Source: Oribacterium parvum ACB1
Lineage (GTDB): Bacteria; Bacillota; Clostridia; Lachnospirales; Lachnospiraceae
Direction: 5' to 3'
Length of the DNA stretch: 64,000 nucleotides
Assembly: GCF_000238055.2 (NCBI RefSeq)
Contig: NZ_KE148312.1
Span: 1,608,501-1,672,500, forward strand
Each line of letters opens with the position of its first letter. Position 1 is the first letter of the stretch. Shown here in pieces: positions 36,673 through 45,840 of this stretch. Under the pieces are notes generated by a model that searched no databases, had not been told where the DNA came from, and was given only the letters and a program-made list of their open reading frames with translations. A program made the translations under genes and the position numbers.

Positions 36673-38202
36673 ATGGCTAAGATTGATTTTGCAATAAACA
36701 GCGAAGGACAAAGAGTAAGCATTAATTCGGATAAACTGAACCGACACGGTTTTATTGCCGGTGCAACGGGAACGGGAAAAACCGTGAGTTTGAAAGTTCT
36801 TGCGGAGCATTTTTCCGCACTTTCCATTCCGGTATTTCTTTCGGACTTCAAGGGAGACCTTTCGGGGCTTTTTAAGGCGGGAGAGGCGACGGAAAAGATA
36901 GAAGAGAGAAGAAAGAAGTGCGGGCTTTCCGAGAGTGAATTTTCCTACCGAGCCTTTCCGGTGGAGTTCTTCTCTTTTACGAAGGAGGGAGGGATTCCTC
37001 TTAGAACTACCGTGTCGGAGATGGGGCCCTTGCTCTTGAGTCGTATTTTGAATCTCTCCGATGTGCAGAGCGATATTCTCCGTATCATTTTCCGCATTGC
37101 GGATGAAGAAGGATTACTTTTACTGGATTTAAAGGATCTTCGTTCCATGCTGCAGTATGTCAGTGAAAACGGTAAAGAGTATGAAAAGTCCTACGGTAAG
37201 CTCTCCACACAAAGTTTAAATGCTATTCTGCGTTCCGTTGTCGCTCTGGAAGACAGGGGTGGAGAGGAATTTTTCGGAGAGCCGGCGATTAATGTCAAAG
37301 ACTTCTTCCGTTTGACAACGAACAGTGAGGGAGTGATTTCCATTTTGGATGCGAAGTCAGTGGCATCCGACCCGAAGATTTACTCCACCTTCCTCTTGTA
37401 TCTTCTGTCCGAGCTTTATGAGAATTTGCCGGAGGTGGGAGACTTGGAAAAGCCTCGTATGGTTTTCTTCTTTGATGAAGCACACCTGCTTTTTCAGGAT
37501 ACATCGAAGGTTCTTTTAGAGAAAATAACGCAAGTAACGAGGTTAATCCGCAGTAAGGGGATTGGTATTTATTATGTGAGCCAAAATCCTGCGGATATTC
37601 CGGAGGAAATTCTTTCGCAACTTGGCAATAAGATTCAGCATGGTCTGCAAGCCTATACGCCGGGAGAGAGGAAGAAGCTGAAGGCGGTTGCGGACAGTTT
37701 CAGAGAGAATCCGGCCTTTGATACCTTGGAGGTTTTGGAAAATCTCGGGACCGGAGAAGCTTTGGTATCCTGCTTAGATCCGGATGGAAAGCCGACTATG
37801 GTGGAGAAGGCAATGATTTTCCCGCCGCAGACTTTCCTCGGAGAACTGAGCCCGGAAGAGAAGGAAAAAGCAAAGCTCGGATCAGACTTGGCTCTTAAGT
37901 ATGATGAGATGATTGACAGAGATTCTGCTTACGAGATGCTTACGAGAAAAGGTCTTTCTGAGGAAGCGGAAAAGGAGAAGGCTGTTTCAGAAAATGAAGA
38001 GGAAAGGGACAAGGCACAGACTTCGAAGCTGCAAAACCGTGTGGTGAAGTCAGTCAGCCGATCCGTTTCCGGCTCGATCGGAAGAGAAGTCGGGGCAAGC
38101 ATCGGAAAGTCCGTGTTTGGAAAAGGTATGGGACGCCGACTGGGCGGTAATATCGGTGCCGCTTTAGGAAGAGGCATATTGGAGACTCTTTTTGGAAGAT
38201 AA
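36673..38202 (+). CDS. HerA-like ATPase (DUF853)
   Basis: The 509-residue protein is a P-loop ATPase of the HerA/FtsK clade with Walker A GATGTGKT (about 30-37) and Walker B MVFFFDEAHLLF (about 262-273). The C-terminal Gly/Ser-rich tail (GSIGREVGASIGKS and GGNIGAALGRG) marks the DUF853 subgroup, whose role is unclear and perhaps DNA translocation or repair. TAGGAGG serves the ATG. No nuclease partner of the NurA type is adjacent, so I do not call a defence system. Confidence 0.88.
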   Translation: MAKIDFAINSEGQRVSINSDKLNRHGFIAGATGTGKTVSLKVLAEHFSALSIPVFLSDFKGDLSGLFKAGEATEKIEERRKKCGLSESEFSYRAFPVEFFSFTKEGGIPLRTTVSEMGPLLLSRILNLSDVQSDILRIIFRIADEEGLLLLDLKDLRSMLQYVSENGKEYEKSYGKLSTQSLNAILRSVVALEDRGGEEFFGEPAINVKDFFRLTTNSEGVISILDAKSVASDPKIYSTFLLYLLSELYENLPEVGDLEKPRMVFFFDEAHLLFQDTSKVLLEKITQVTRLIRSKGIGIYYVSQNPADIPEEILSQLGNKIQHGLQAYTPGERKKLKAVADSFRENPAFDTLEVLENLGTGEALVSCLDPDGKPTMVEKAMIFPPQTFLGELSPEEKEKAKLGSDLALKYDEMIDRDSAYEMLTRKGLSEEAEKEKAVSENEEERDKAQTSKLQNRVVKSVSRSVSGSIGREVGASIGKSVFGKGMGRRLGGNIGAALGRGILETLFGR

Positions 38203-38287
38203 AGGCGATGAACTACCGAGAAGTTTTGCCCTAATTGCAGACCTATATTGTATATAAATGAGATATTTATTTTTTACAGTTAATCCG

Positions 38288-39259
38288 TTATACAGTTGTT
38301 GCTATATCCCCTGCACCTGCACCCGGATTCATCATGATTACGATTGCCAAAACCACAAGAATGAGAATATCAAACCATAGTACCGGGGAACGGAAGAAGA
38401 GTCTCAGATTTTTCTGCTCTTCTTCACCCGGAAGAAAAGAGGAAAGATTTGTCCTGTTTTTCACCAAGTTTACAAGGGCATAGACAGTTCCTGCCAAAAG
38501 GATCAAGCCATAGGCAGATAAAACCCAAAGCCGAGATCCACCTAGGTTATTGACCACTATGGCAAGAGCATTATTGGTTAAGTGCAGCAAAATAGAGTAA
38601 CGCAATCCGTATCTATCTCGAATAGAAAAGAGAACAAAACCCATCATAAAGGCAGGAATGAATTGCAAGAAATTACTGTGTATTAGGGCAAAGAAGAGGG
38701 AACTTGCAAAGGCGGTAAAGAAAGCGCCAAAAGCCTTAAAGCGCTTATAAAATATGCCTCGAAATACCAGTTCCTCTACAACGGGGGCAAATAAAACGGT
38801 ATAAATCAGCATGGGAATATTATCCAGTGCTCCTCCCTTTGCCGCCATTTCCGAATAGCTTAGGTCCATACCTATTTTCTGAAAGAGGAAAACCAGAGGC
38901 ATGGTTAGTAGGGAGGAAATCCACTGTACCCCGCAAAAAATCAAAAAGTAATGAAGGAAGACAAGGGGAGAGAAGCTTTTCTCCTCTAAATCCATGCTGT
39001 CGGATCCGGTTTCCTCTATATTCACAGGATTTACGCTAAGAGATGGAAGATTACTGTTCCGAAAAAGGAAATGCAGGAAAAGCATACAGGGAACAACAGT
39101 AACCATCATACTGTAATACATCGAATCGGATGACATGTTAGGAAAGGCAATTCCCAAAAGAACGACCACAATTACGGCAAGGATTTGCAGAAGGACGGCA
39201 TAGGCGAGGAAACCCAGTGCAGTCATATTAAAATAATTTTTGATTTGTTTATCTGTCAT
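38288..39259 (-). CDS. CPBP-family intramembrane metalloprotease
   Basis: The 323-residue membrane protein holds the catalytic motifs of the CAAX-protease/bacteriocin-processing family: EELVFRG (Glu-Glu and Arg, about 162-168) and FALIHSNF (His, about 197) within eight or so helices. Members cleave within the membrane and serve in peptide maturation or self-immunity. It stands alone and converges on the HerA-like gene. AGAGGT serves the ATG. No bacteriocin precursor is visible near it. Confidence 0.85.
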   Translation of the reverse strand: MTDKQIKNYFNMTALGFLAYAVLLQILAVIVVVLLGIAFPNMSSDSMYYSMMVTVVPCMLFLHFLFRNSNLPSLSVNPVNIEETGSDSMDLEEKSFSPLVFLHYFLIFCGVQWISSLLTMPLVFLFQKIGMDLSYSEMAAKGGALDNIPMLIYTVLFAPVVEELVFRGIFYKRFKAFGAFFTAFASSLFFALIHSNFLQFIPAFMMGFVLFSIRDRYGLRYSILLHLTNNALAIVVNNLGGSRLWVLSAYGLILLAGTVYALVNLVKNRTNLSSFLPGEEEQKNLRLFFRSPVLWFDILILVVLAIVIMMNPGAGAGDIATTV

Positions 39260-39571
39260 ATCTACCTCTTTTTCTGTTACAATATCTTGGTATTTTCATT
39301 TTTTTCGGGAAAAGGGGTTTCTTATATCACAATCCCCACTCCAATATCCTAAAATATGAAATTCACCCAAATATGGATTTTATCGACAATATCCTTTCTA
39401 CATCAGGATAAATATCAAAATCATACAAAGGAATTAAAACTTCTTTATACTAGCAAGATTTTATCGAAAAGGCAAACAAGGAGACGGGCAGATTCATCCC
39501 GTTGGCAGTTTGCAGGCTAAAAAGAAGAAAGATACGTTTCGTCGGATTTTAAATGAATAAGAGAGAAGGAT
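39260..39571 (+). promoter_or_regulatory. recJ leader with a nested hairpin
   Basis: GCAAAC (39472-39477) pairs with GTTTGC (39508-39513) and inside it GACGGG (39483-39488) with CCCGT (39498-39502), leaving an internal loop of AAGGA against TGGCA. The fold lies about 60 bases before the recJ start. I could not match it to a known riboswitch. The 200 bases before it are A/T rich, with the divergent protease promoter. Confidence 0.4.
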
Positions 39572-41287
39572 ATGAGAAAAAAGAACTGGTATATCTATGG
39601 TAAAAAAGCGGATTTTCAGGCTTTGGCGGATAAATTGGATCTGGACCCGGTCCTCGTTCGCATTTTACGAAACAGAGATCTGGAAACAGAGGAGGAGATG
39701 CGGGAGTTTCTCACCGGGGAAGAAATCCCGTCTCCCTTATTTTTGCCGGACAGTATTCGTTTTATCAATCGCTTGGAGAGAGCCATAGACGGAAAAGAAA
39801 GGATTCGAATCGTAGGAGACTATGATGTGGATGGTGTCTGTGCGACAACGATTCTTTATCTTGCAATCTCTCAATTTACGGAAGAGGGGCAGTTAAGTTT
39901 TGTGATTCCCCATCGAATTAACGACGGTTATGGCATTAACAAGCATATCATTGAAGAAGCAAAGAAGGACGGAGTTCAGGTTCTCATTACCTGTGATAAC
40001 GGCATTTCCGCTTTCGATGAACTTCGCTTTGCCAAAGAGGCAGGAATGGATGTGCTTCTGACCGATCACCATGACTTAAGAATAGATGAAAATGGGAAAA
40101 AGATTTACCCCGAGGCATTTTCTGTCGTGAATCCCAAAAGAGAGGACAGTAAATATAAGAATGCCGAGATTTGCGGAGCGATGGTGGTATACCTTCTTAT
40201 GAAAATGCTCATTGAAAAACGCGGTAGGGGAGAGGATGTCTTGGATGAACTTCTCTGTTTTGCGGGCATTGCCACGGTCTGCGATGTCATGAGTTTACAG
40301 AAGGAAAATAGAATTGTAGTGAGAAAGACCTTGGAGCTTCTTCCAAAGACAAGGAATATTGGCTTGGAAGCTCTGCTTGCTTTGTATTGGAAAGAAGGAG
40401 AAAGAGAGCTTTCCGCGTTTACCTTGGGGTTCCAGCTTGGACCGGCAATCAATGCTTCAGGAAGATTGGAAAGTGCTATGGAATCCATTTCCTTATTTCT
40501 TGAAAAAGATAGAGAAAAGGCCATGCTGAAAGCAGAGCACCTAAAGGAACTGAATGAAGAGCGAAAGAGCTTGACAGGCAATGCCGTGGAAGAAGCTAGG
40601 AAGCTTGCAGAGGCCGAGGGAGATAAAAAGCTTCTTCTTCTCTATTTACCGGCACTTCACGAGAGTCTTGCCGGGATTGTTGCCGGAAGAATTAAGGAAG
40701 AGTTTTATCGTCCGACCTTTGTGGTGACAAAGTCGGAGGAAGGCAAGGTCAAGGGTTCGGGCAGGTCGATTCCGGCTTATCCTATGGCGGAAAGTCTTGA
40801 AAAAGCAAAGGAGCTCTTGCTTCGCTTTGGCGGTCACCCTATGGCGGCAGGTTTCAGTCTGGAAGAAAAAAATTTACCGTTATTGAAGGAAAAACTGGAG
40901 AAAGACTGTAGTCTGGAGCCGGAAGACATGGTGGAAAAGTTATGGATTGATACGGTCCTTCCTTTTTCCTATTGCACGGAGGAATTTACAGAATCCCTAA
41001 GAATCTTAGAGCCCTTCGGAAAAGGCAATGAGAAGCCTTCTTTTGCTGAAAAAGAAGTGGAAATACAGGGGGTACGAGTTCTTGGAGAACACAGAAATGT
41101 AGTAAAGCTGAACCTTTCGGATCCTCAGGGGAAGAGGATGGAAGGAATCTATTTTACGGATGGAGAGGCCTTTCTTTCTGAAAAGGGAGATAGAAAGAAG
41201 ATGAATATTGTTTACTATCCGCGAATCAACGCCTATAATGGGCAGAAACAAGTGCAGGCAGTGATTTCCGCACATCGTTTTCTATAG
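39572..41287 (+). CDS. recJ: Single-strand DNA-specific exonuclease RecJ
   Basis: RecJ degrades single-stranded DNA 5' to 3' in recombination and repair. The 571-residue protein has the DHH-family motifs: VGDYDVDG (about 85-92), ITCDNG, LTDHHD (the DHH itself) and GRLESA; the C-terminal GSGRS and GGHPMAAGFSL give the DHHA1 domain. Length is typical for Firmicutes. AGAAGGA serves the ATG. Confidence 0.95.
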   Translation: MRKKNWYIYGKKADFQALADKLDLDPVLVRILRNRDLETEEEMREFLTGEEIPSPLFLPDSIRFINRLERAIDGKERIRIVGDYDVDGVCATTILYLAISQFTEEGQLSFVIPHRINDGYGINKHIIEEAKKDGVQVLITCDNGISAFDELRFAKEAGMDVLLTDHHDLRIDENGKKIYPEAFSVVNPKREDSKYKNAEICGAMVVYLLMKMLIEKRGRGEDVLDELLCFAGIATVCDVMSLQKENRIVVRKTLELLPKTRNIGLEALLALYWKEGERELSAFTLGFQLGPAINASGRLESAMESISLFLEKDREKAMLKAEHLKELNEERKSLTGNAVEEARKLAEAEGDKKLLLLYLPALHESLAGIVAGRIKEEFYRPTFVVTKSEEGKVKGSGRSIPAYPMAESLEKAKELLLRFGGHPMAAGFSLEEKNLPLLKEKLEKDCSLEPEDMVEKLWIDTVLPFSYCTEEFTESLRILEPFGKGNEKPSFAEKEVEIQGVRVLGEHRNVVKLNLSDPQGKRMEGIYFTDGEAFLSEKGDRKKMNIVYYPRINAYNGQKQVQAVISAHRFL

Positions 41288-41385
41288 CCGGAGCTTGTTT
41301 TGAAAGATGGCTTTTTTGACGGGTAAAAAAGCAGATAACTCGGGAATATTCTATTTCCATGGTAAAGATTGGCAAGGAGGATATT

Positions 41386-42639
41386 ATGGTAAAAGAAATT
41401 ATGAATTACATTCAGGAAATGGATCCTGAAGTAGGCGCAGGTATTCTTGCTGAATATGAAAGACAGCAAAACAATATCGAATTAATTGCATCGGAAAATA
41501 TTCTTTCTACCGCATCAATGGTTGCCATGGGAACAGTTCTGACCAACAAGTATGCGGAAGGCTATTCGGGAAAGCGCTATTATGGAGGCTGTCAGGAGAT
41601 TGATAAGGTAGAGACTCTTGCTATTGAAAGAGCGAAGAAGCTTTTTGGTGCGGAGTATGCCAATGTACAGCCTCACTCCGGTGCACAGGCCAATATGGCG
41701 GTAACCATGGCGGTCTGCAAGGCGGGAGATACCATTATGGGCATGAGTTTGGATGCCGGCGGGCACCTGACACACGGCTCGCCCGTGAATTTCTCGGGAT
41801 TGTTTTATAACATTGTGCCCTATGGGATAAGCGATGAAGGATTTTTGGATTACGATGAGGTTCTTGCTATTGCAAAGAAACACAAGCCGAAGATGATTAT
41901 TGCCGGTGCTTCAGCATATCCTAGAATCATTGATTTTAAAAAGTTCAGGGAGATTGCAGACGAGGTCGGAGCAGTTCTCTTTGTGGATATGGCGCATATT
42001 GCCGGGCTTGTTGCTGCAGGGGTGCATCCGAGTCCGATTCCCTATGCGGATATTGTGACATCGACAACCCATAAAACTCTTCGAGGACCAAGAGGTGGAC
42101 TGATTCTTTCCTCTGCCGCAGCAGCAGAAAAATACCACTTAAACAAGTCCATTTTCCCGGGAATACAGGGAGGACCATTGGAACACGTGATTGCAGCGAA
42201 GGCGGTTTGTTTTGGAGAGGCTTTAAAGCCGGAGTATAAGACTTACCAGGAGCAGGTGGCAAAGAATGCAAAGGTGCTTGCAGACGAGATGATGAAGAGG
42301 GGGTTTAAACTTGTTTCTTCCGGAACGGACAATCATCTTATGCTTGTGGATTTGACGAATTTTGAAGGAATCAGCGGAAAGGATTTCCAGATTCTTTGTG
42401 ACAAGGTGCATATCACCCTGAATAAAAATAGCATTCCCCGTGAGCCGCGTTCTCCCTTTGAGACTTCGGGCGTACGAATCGGAACCCCGGCAATCACAAC
42501 AAGAGGTTTTAAGGAAGAGGATATGGCGGTGATTGCAGACTGCCTTTATAAGGTGGTTACGAATTTTGAGGGAACACAGGAAGAAGTCATTTCCAAGGTT
42601 TTAGCTTTAACAAAAAAGTATCCAATCTACGAAGGATAA
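41386..42639 (+). CDS. glyA: Serine hydroxymethyltransferase
   Basis: GlyA interconverts serine and glycine with tetrahydrofolate. The 417-residue protein has the PLP lysine in [14 protein letters not shown] (about residue 230) and the standard GSPVNFSG and [14 protein letters not shown] stretches. I chose ATG 41386, which has AAGGAGG at 41374-41380; an ATG nine codons earlier precedes that site. In this cell the enzyme could feed glycine to the reductase. No glycine aptamer is in its leader. Confidence 0.96.
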   Translation: MVKEIMNYIQEMDPEVGAGILAEYERQQNNIELIASENILSTASMVAMGTVLTNKYAEGYSGKRYYGGCQEIDKVETLAIERAKKLFGAEYANVQPHSGAQANMAVTMAVCKAGDTIMGMSLDAGGHLTHGSPVNFSGLFYNIVPYGISDEGFLDYDEVLAIAKKHKPKMIIAGASAYPRIIDFKKFREIADEVGAVLFVDMAHIAGLVAAGVHPSPIPYADIVTSTTHKTLRGPRGGLILSSAAAAEKYHLNKSIFPGIQGGPLEHVIAAKAVCFGEALKPEYKTYQEQVAKNAKVLADEMMKRGFKLVSSGTDNHLMLVDLTNFEGISGKDFQILCDKVHITLNKNSIPREPRSPFETSGVRIGTPAITTRGFKEEDMAVIADCLYKVVTNFEGTQEEVISKVLALTKKYPIYEG

Positions 42640-42673
42640 ACGTGTTTTCCTTTTGAATTTTCATTTTTAAAAG

Positions 42674-42759
42674 TGGCTGTAAATTATCAAAACTTTTTTA
42701 TGCAGCAGATAGGCACTGCAATAAAAAGTTCGACTTTGATAATTTACAGCCATTTTTTT
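42674..42759 (+). terminator. Very long terminator hairpin after glyA
   Basis: TGGCTGTAAATTATCAAA (42674-42691) pairs perfectly with TTTGATAATTTACAGCCA (42735-42752), and ACTTTTTTATGCAG pairs with CTGCAATAAAAAGT inside. T7 follows. The stem is over 30 bp, far longer than a terminator needs. Confidence 0.85.
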
Positions 42760-42896
42760 CAAGCAAGGAATTATGATTAAATATTTTTATTTATTAATTG
42801 ACGGATTTGTGCTATCCTAAAAAATTGTGAAAGATGAGTTTTCTAAAAACTGATTAAAGATGGGTTTTTGAAAATAGTAAAAGGGGTTTAAAGAAG

Positions 42897-43571
42897 ATGA
42901 ACAAGAAAGAAAAAGCATTATTTTTGGGGCATTTTATACTGCTCCTCCTGGAGCTTTTAGTAGTGCTTCACGCCTTTTCGGAAGAGGGCTGGACCACACT
43001 CCGCTTTTATACGACAGACTCCAATTTCCTTTGTGGAATTGCATCTTTACTCTATATCTTGAAGAAGTTTCCAAAGCTAAATCAAGAAGGAAAAGGTGTG
43101 GTCAGCGGGTATTTTCAAAAGAAGCAGCAGGCCGGTATTTCCTTAGAAGAGGAGCGCCCAAGCCTTATTACCCTTCTGCGCTTTATTTCCACGGCATCCC
43201 TGATGGTGACCTTTGTTGTGGTTCTCCTTGTTTTAGGACCGGAAAATGGCTATGCACATGAGTTTTTGGGAGGGATGAGGCTTTACAGCCATTTAATCTG
43301 TCCGTTCCTTTCTCTTTTCTTATTTGTTACGGGAGAGGAGCGTGTACCGAAAAAATGGATTTCTTATGCCCTTTACGCAACCCTGCTTTATGCAATTCCC
43401 TTAATTCTTCTCAATGCAACAGGCCTCGTTTCCGGACCGTACAGTTTCTTAAAGATTCGGGAGCAAAGCTTAGGAAAGACGATGTTTTGGATTGTGACGA
43501 TTTTATCCGGGAATGCGCTCCTTGCCTGGGGGGCAATCGGCTTACAAGGATTGAAAGTCGGATCAAAGTAG
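42897..43571 (+). CDS. Pr6Pr-like membrane protein
   Basis: The 224-residue protein has about six membrane helices. FYTTDSNFLCG (about 38-48) resembles the YFTxxSN signature of the Pr6Pr family, whose function is unknown. Conserved-looking His residues (YSHLICPFLS) lie in a later helix. AAAGGGG at 42880-42886 is a modest ribosome site. It stands alone between two terminators. The family call is tentative. Confidence 0.55.
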   Translation: MNKKEKALFLGHFILLLLELLVVLHAFSEEGWTTLRFYTTDSNFLCGIASLLYILKKFPKLNQEGKGVVSGYFQKKQQAGISLEEERPSLITLLRFISTASLMVTFVVVLLVLGPENGYAHEFLGGMRLYSHLICPFLSLFLFVTGEERVPKKWISYALYATLLYAIPLILLNATGLVSGPYSFLKIREQSLGKTMFWIVTILSGNALLAWGAIGLQGLKVGSK

Positions 43572-43580
43572 CCGTTATAA

Positions 43581-43624
43581 ATAAAGAGCTTACGCGGAAA
43601 GAACATGCGTAAGCTCTTTATTTA
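43581..43624. terminator. Terminator between convergent genes
   Basis: AAAGAGCTTACGC (43583-43595) and GCGTAAGCTCTTT (43607-43619) form a perfect 13-bp stem with A/T runs on both sides, between the Pr6Pr-like gene and the ECF gene on the other strand. Confidence 0.88.
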
Positions 43625-43656
43625 TGTATCGTGTGTAAAGTGTGCGATACCTTGTT
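43625..43656. repeat. Diverged dispersed palindrome, copy at 43.6 kb
   Basis: GTATCG and CGATAC pair around TGTGTAAAGTGTG, followed by CTTGTTT in place of CTCGTT. It again follows a terminator, like most copies of this family. Confidence 0.5.
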
Positions 43657-43677
43657 TATTAGAAATAGTAGCTTATT

Positions 43678-44253
43678 TTAAGCGTTCTGCAAACCAAGAT
43701 GTTCTTTTCGTAAAATCGGATAAAGCCCCATATACACCAGTACGGAAACAATGGTGGACATCACCGCATTAATAGCGGAAGCAGCTACATTAATCTTAAA
43801 AGAGAGTTCTGCGGCAGGCTTTCCGAGAATGAGGAGTTTATAGAAATAGCCGATACTGGGATCCAGGATGACATTGGCAAGGAGTCCGCATACTGCAGAA
43901 AGAAGCACCCACTTAAAGATATGAGAACGATCCTGCGAATCATTGATTTTACCCAACCTATGTGCCACAAAACCTACGATTAAACCGATAACCATTTTAC
44001 AGATGAGAGTCTTTGGTGCATAAGTGATATAAACGGGATCGAGGAGATCCCCTATGGTCATGCCGATTGCCCCTGCAAGACCGCCCAAGGGTCCGCCAAG
44101 CACAAGGGCTGCAATGACAACCACTGCATTTCCAAGGTGAATGGAAGTGGTGTCCGCACCGATTGGGATTTTTATCTGTAGAAAGGTGAAGACTACATAG
44201 GAGAGCGCGGCAAAGAGTGCGCACAGGGTCAGCTTTTGAACTTTCTTATTCAT
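43678..44253 (-). CDS. ECF transporter substrate-binding (S) component
   Basis: The 191-residue protein has six membrane helices and the early Ala-rich stretch LTLCALFAALSYVVF, plus IHLGNAVVVIAALVLGGPLGG, as in vitamin-type S components of energy-coupling-factor transporters. It would bind a vitamin or similar compound and share the EcfA/A'/T module coded elsewhere. The substrate (folate, pantothenate, pyridoxine or other) cannot be told. CGGAGG serves the ATG; a hairpin with a U-run lies just upstream. Confidence 0.82.
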   Translation of the reverse strand: MNKKVQKLTLCALFAALSYVVFTFLQIKIPIGADTTSIHLGNAVVVIAALVLGGPLGGLAGAIGMTIGDLLDPVYITYAPKTLICKMVIGLIVGFVAHRLGKINDSQDRSHIFKWVLLSAVCGLLANVILDPSIGYFYKLLILGKPAAELSFKINVAASAINAVMSTIVSVLVYMGLYPILRKEHLGLQNA

Positions 44254-44269
44254 GTTTTATCCTCCGTGT

Positions 44270-44328
44270 TGTAAAAAGATAAGCCCCGGTACGTCAATTG
44301 CTTATTCAAAGAGAATGGACGGGACTTT
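44270..44328 (-). promoter_or_regulatory. Possible attenuator before the ECF gene
   Basis: Read on the minus strand, AAGTCCCG (44320-44327) pairs with CGGGGCTT (44281-44288) and runs into ATCTTTTT, 14 bases before the ribosome site. This is the form of a terminator in a leader. I recognise no aptamer upstream of it. Confidence 0.45.
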
Positions 44329-44422
44329 CATTTTTAGAAATAGAATTGCATATTCTTCTTTTGATAATAACAAAATCTGGACTTGATAAAATACCCATTT
44401 TTGCAAAATAATATAAGACCAG

Positions 44423-44449
44423 TTAGATATAGCTTAAATCTATATCTAA
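44423..44449. promoter_or_regulatory. Perfect palindrome upstream of metY
   Basis: TTAGATATAG (44423-44432) and CTATATCTAA (44440-44449) form a perfect 10-bp inverted repeat with a seven-base centre, about 90 bases before the metY start. The symmetry and spacing fit a dimeric repressor site. No U-run follows. Confidence 0.55.
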
Positions 44450-44535
44450 ATCAAAAAGTAATGTATTAGACAGTAACCAAAGCATGTGATAAATTTTCGT
44501 GCAGAAGAGAGTAGTACAAATTATGGAGGTAAAAA

Positions 44536-45840
44536 ATGAGTAAGAAGAATATAGCGGAAAGAAAATTATCTTTTAACACTAGAGCGGTTCATGTAGGGCA
44601 GGAACAGGCGGATCCGGCAAGCGGTGCAAGAGCGGTTCCGATTTATCAGAGTACCGCCTTTGTCTTTGAGAATTGTGATCAGGCTGCGGCACGATTTGCT
44701 TTAAAAGAAGCGGGAAACATTTACACCAGATTAACCAACCCGACACAAGGCGTGCTGGAAGAGAGAATCGCAAGTCTGGAAGGCGGAGTGGCCGCACTGG
44801 CGCTTTCCTCAGGGGCCGCGGCAGTTACTTACGCTTTTAAGGCGGTGGCACATCAGGGAGATCATATCGTCAGCGCAAGAAATATCTATGGCGGAACCTA
44901 CAATTTCTTAAAGCATACTTTCCGGGACTTCGGTGTGGAAACAAGCTTTGTGGACCCCTATGATTTGTCCGAAGCGGAGCAGGCGATAAAGGAAAATACA
45001 AAAGCGCTTTATATTGAATCCCTCGGGAATCCGAACGGAGATGTAGTGGATATTGAGGCTTGGGCTGATGTAGCCCATAAGCACGGGCTTCCCTTAATTA
45101 TAGACAATACTTTTGCAAGCCCTTATCTCATTCGTCCGATTGAGTATGGTGCGGACATCGTGGTACATTCCGCAACAAAGTTTATCGGAGGACAGGGCTC
45201 CACGATGGGAGGAATCGTGGTCGATGCGGGACGCTTTGATTGGACGAAGGGGAATAAGTGGCCTTGGCTTACCGAGCCGAACCCTTCCTATCACGGAGTA
45301 AGCTTTGCAAGAGATACGGCACCGGCGGTGATTGCAACTTATATTCGCGCAATACTTCTTCGTGACGAGGGTGCTACTATTTCGCCATTTAATGCCTGGC
45401 TTCTTCTGCAAGGCACGGAAACACTTCCCCTTCGTGTGGAAAGACATGGAGAAAATGCGGTTAAGATTGCAGAGTATTTGGAAAATCATCCGAAGGTGGA
45501 GTCTGTTTCCCACCCTTCTGTATCAAAAGATGCCCTGCAAAAAGAACTATACAAGAAGTATCTTTCAAGTGGAGGAGGCTCTATATTTACCTTTAATATA
45601 AAAGGCAATGCGGAAAAAACAAAGAAGTTTATCGATCATCTTGCGCTTTTCTCCCTGCTGGCAAATGTTGCCGATGTGAAGTCTCTTGTTATTCATCCGG
45701 CAAGTACCACCCACTCGGAAAGCACAACAGAAGAGCTTCTAAAGCAGGGGATTCAGGAAAATACGGTTCGCCTCTCTGTAGGAATAGAAAATGTAGAGGA
45801 TCTTATTGAAGATTTGGAAGAGGCATTTAAGGAGATTTAG
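44536..45840 (+). CDS. metY: O-acetylhomoserine sulfhydrylase
   Basis: The enzyme makes homocysteine from O-acetylhomoserine and sulfide, a step in methionine synthesis. The 434 residues have the PLP lysine in VVHSATKFIGGQGS (about 210) and the family's IYTRLTNPTQGVLEERIASLEGG and SLGNPNGDVVDIEA. AGGAGG lies eight bases before the ATG. No SAM riboswitch is recognisable in its 280-base leader; a perfect palindrome there is the likely control site. Confidence 0.93.
   Translation: MSKKNIAERKLSFNTRAVHVGQEQADPASGARAVPIYQSTAFVFENCDQAAARFALKEAGNIYTRLTNPTQGVLEERIASLEGGVAALALSSGAAAVTYAFKAVAHQGDHIVSARNIYGGTYNFLKHTFRDFGVETSFVDPYDLSEAEQAIKENTKALYIESLGNPNGDVVDIEAWADVAHKHGLPLIIDNTFASPYLIRPIEYGADIVVHSATKFIGGQGSTMGGIVVDAGRFDWTKGNKWPWLTEPNPSYHGVSFARDTAPAVIATYIRAILLRDEGATISPFNAWLLLQGTETLPLRVERHGENAVKIAEYLENHPKVESVSHPSVSKDALQKELYKKYLSSGGGSIFTFNIKGNAEKTKKFIDHLALFSLLANVADVKSLVIHPASTTHSESTTEELLKQGIQENTVRLSVGIENVEDLIEDLEEAFKEI

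Noticed and set aside
36673-39259. HerA-NurA type defence system
   Set aside because: No NurA, SIR2 or other effector gene is adjacent; the ATPase is of the DUF853 type that occurs alone.
44254-44535. SAM riboswitch or T-box before metY
   Set aside because: Neither the SAM core nor the T-box sequence is present; only a protein-type palindrome is seen.
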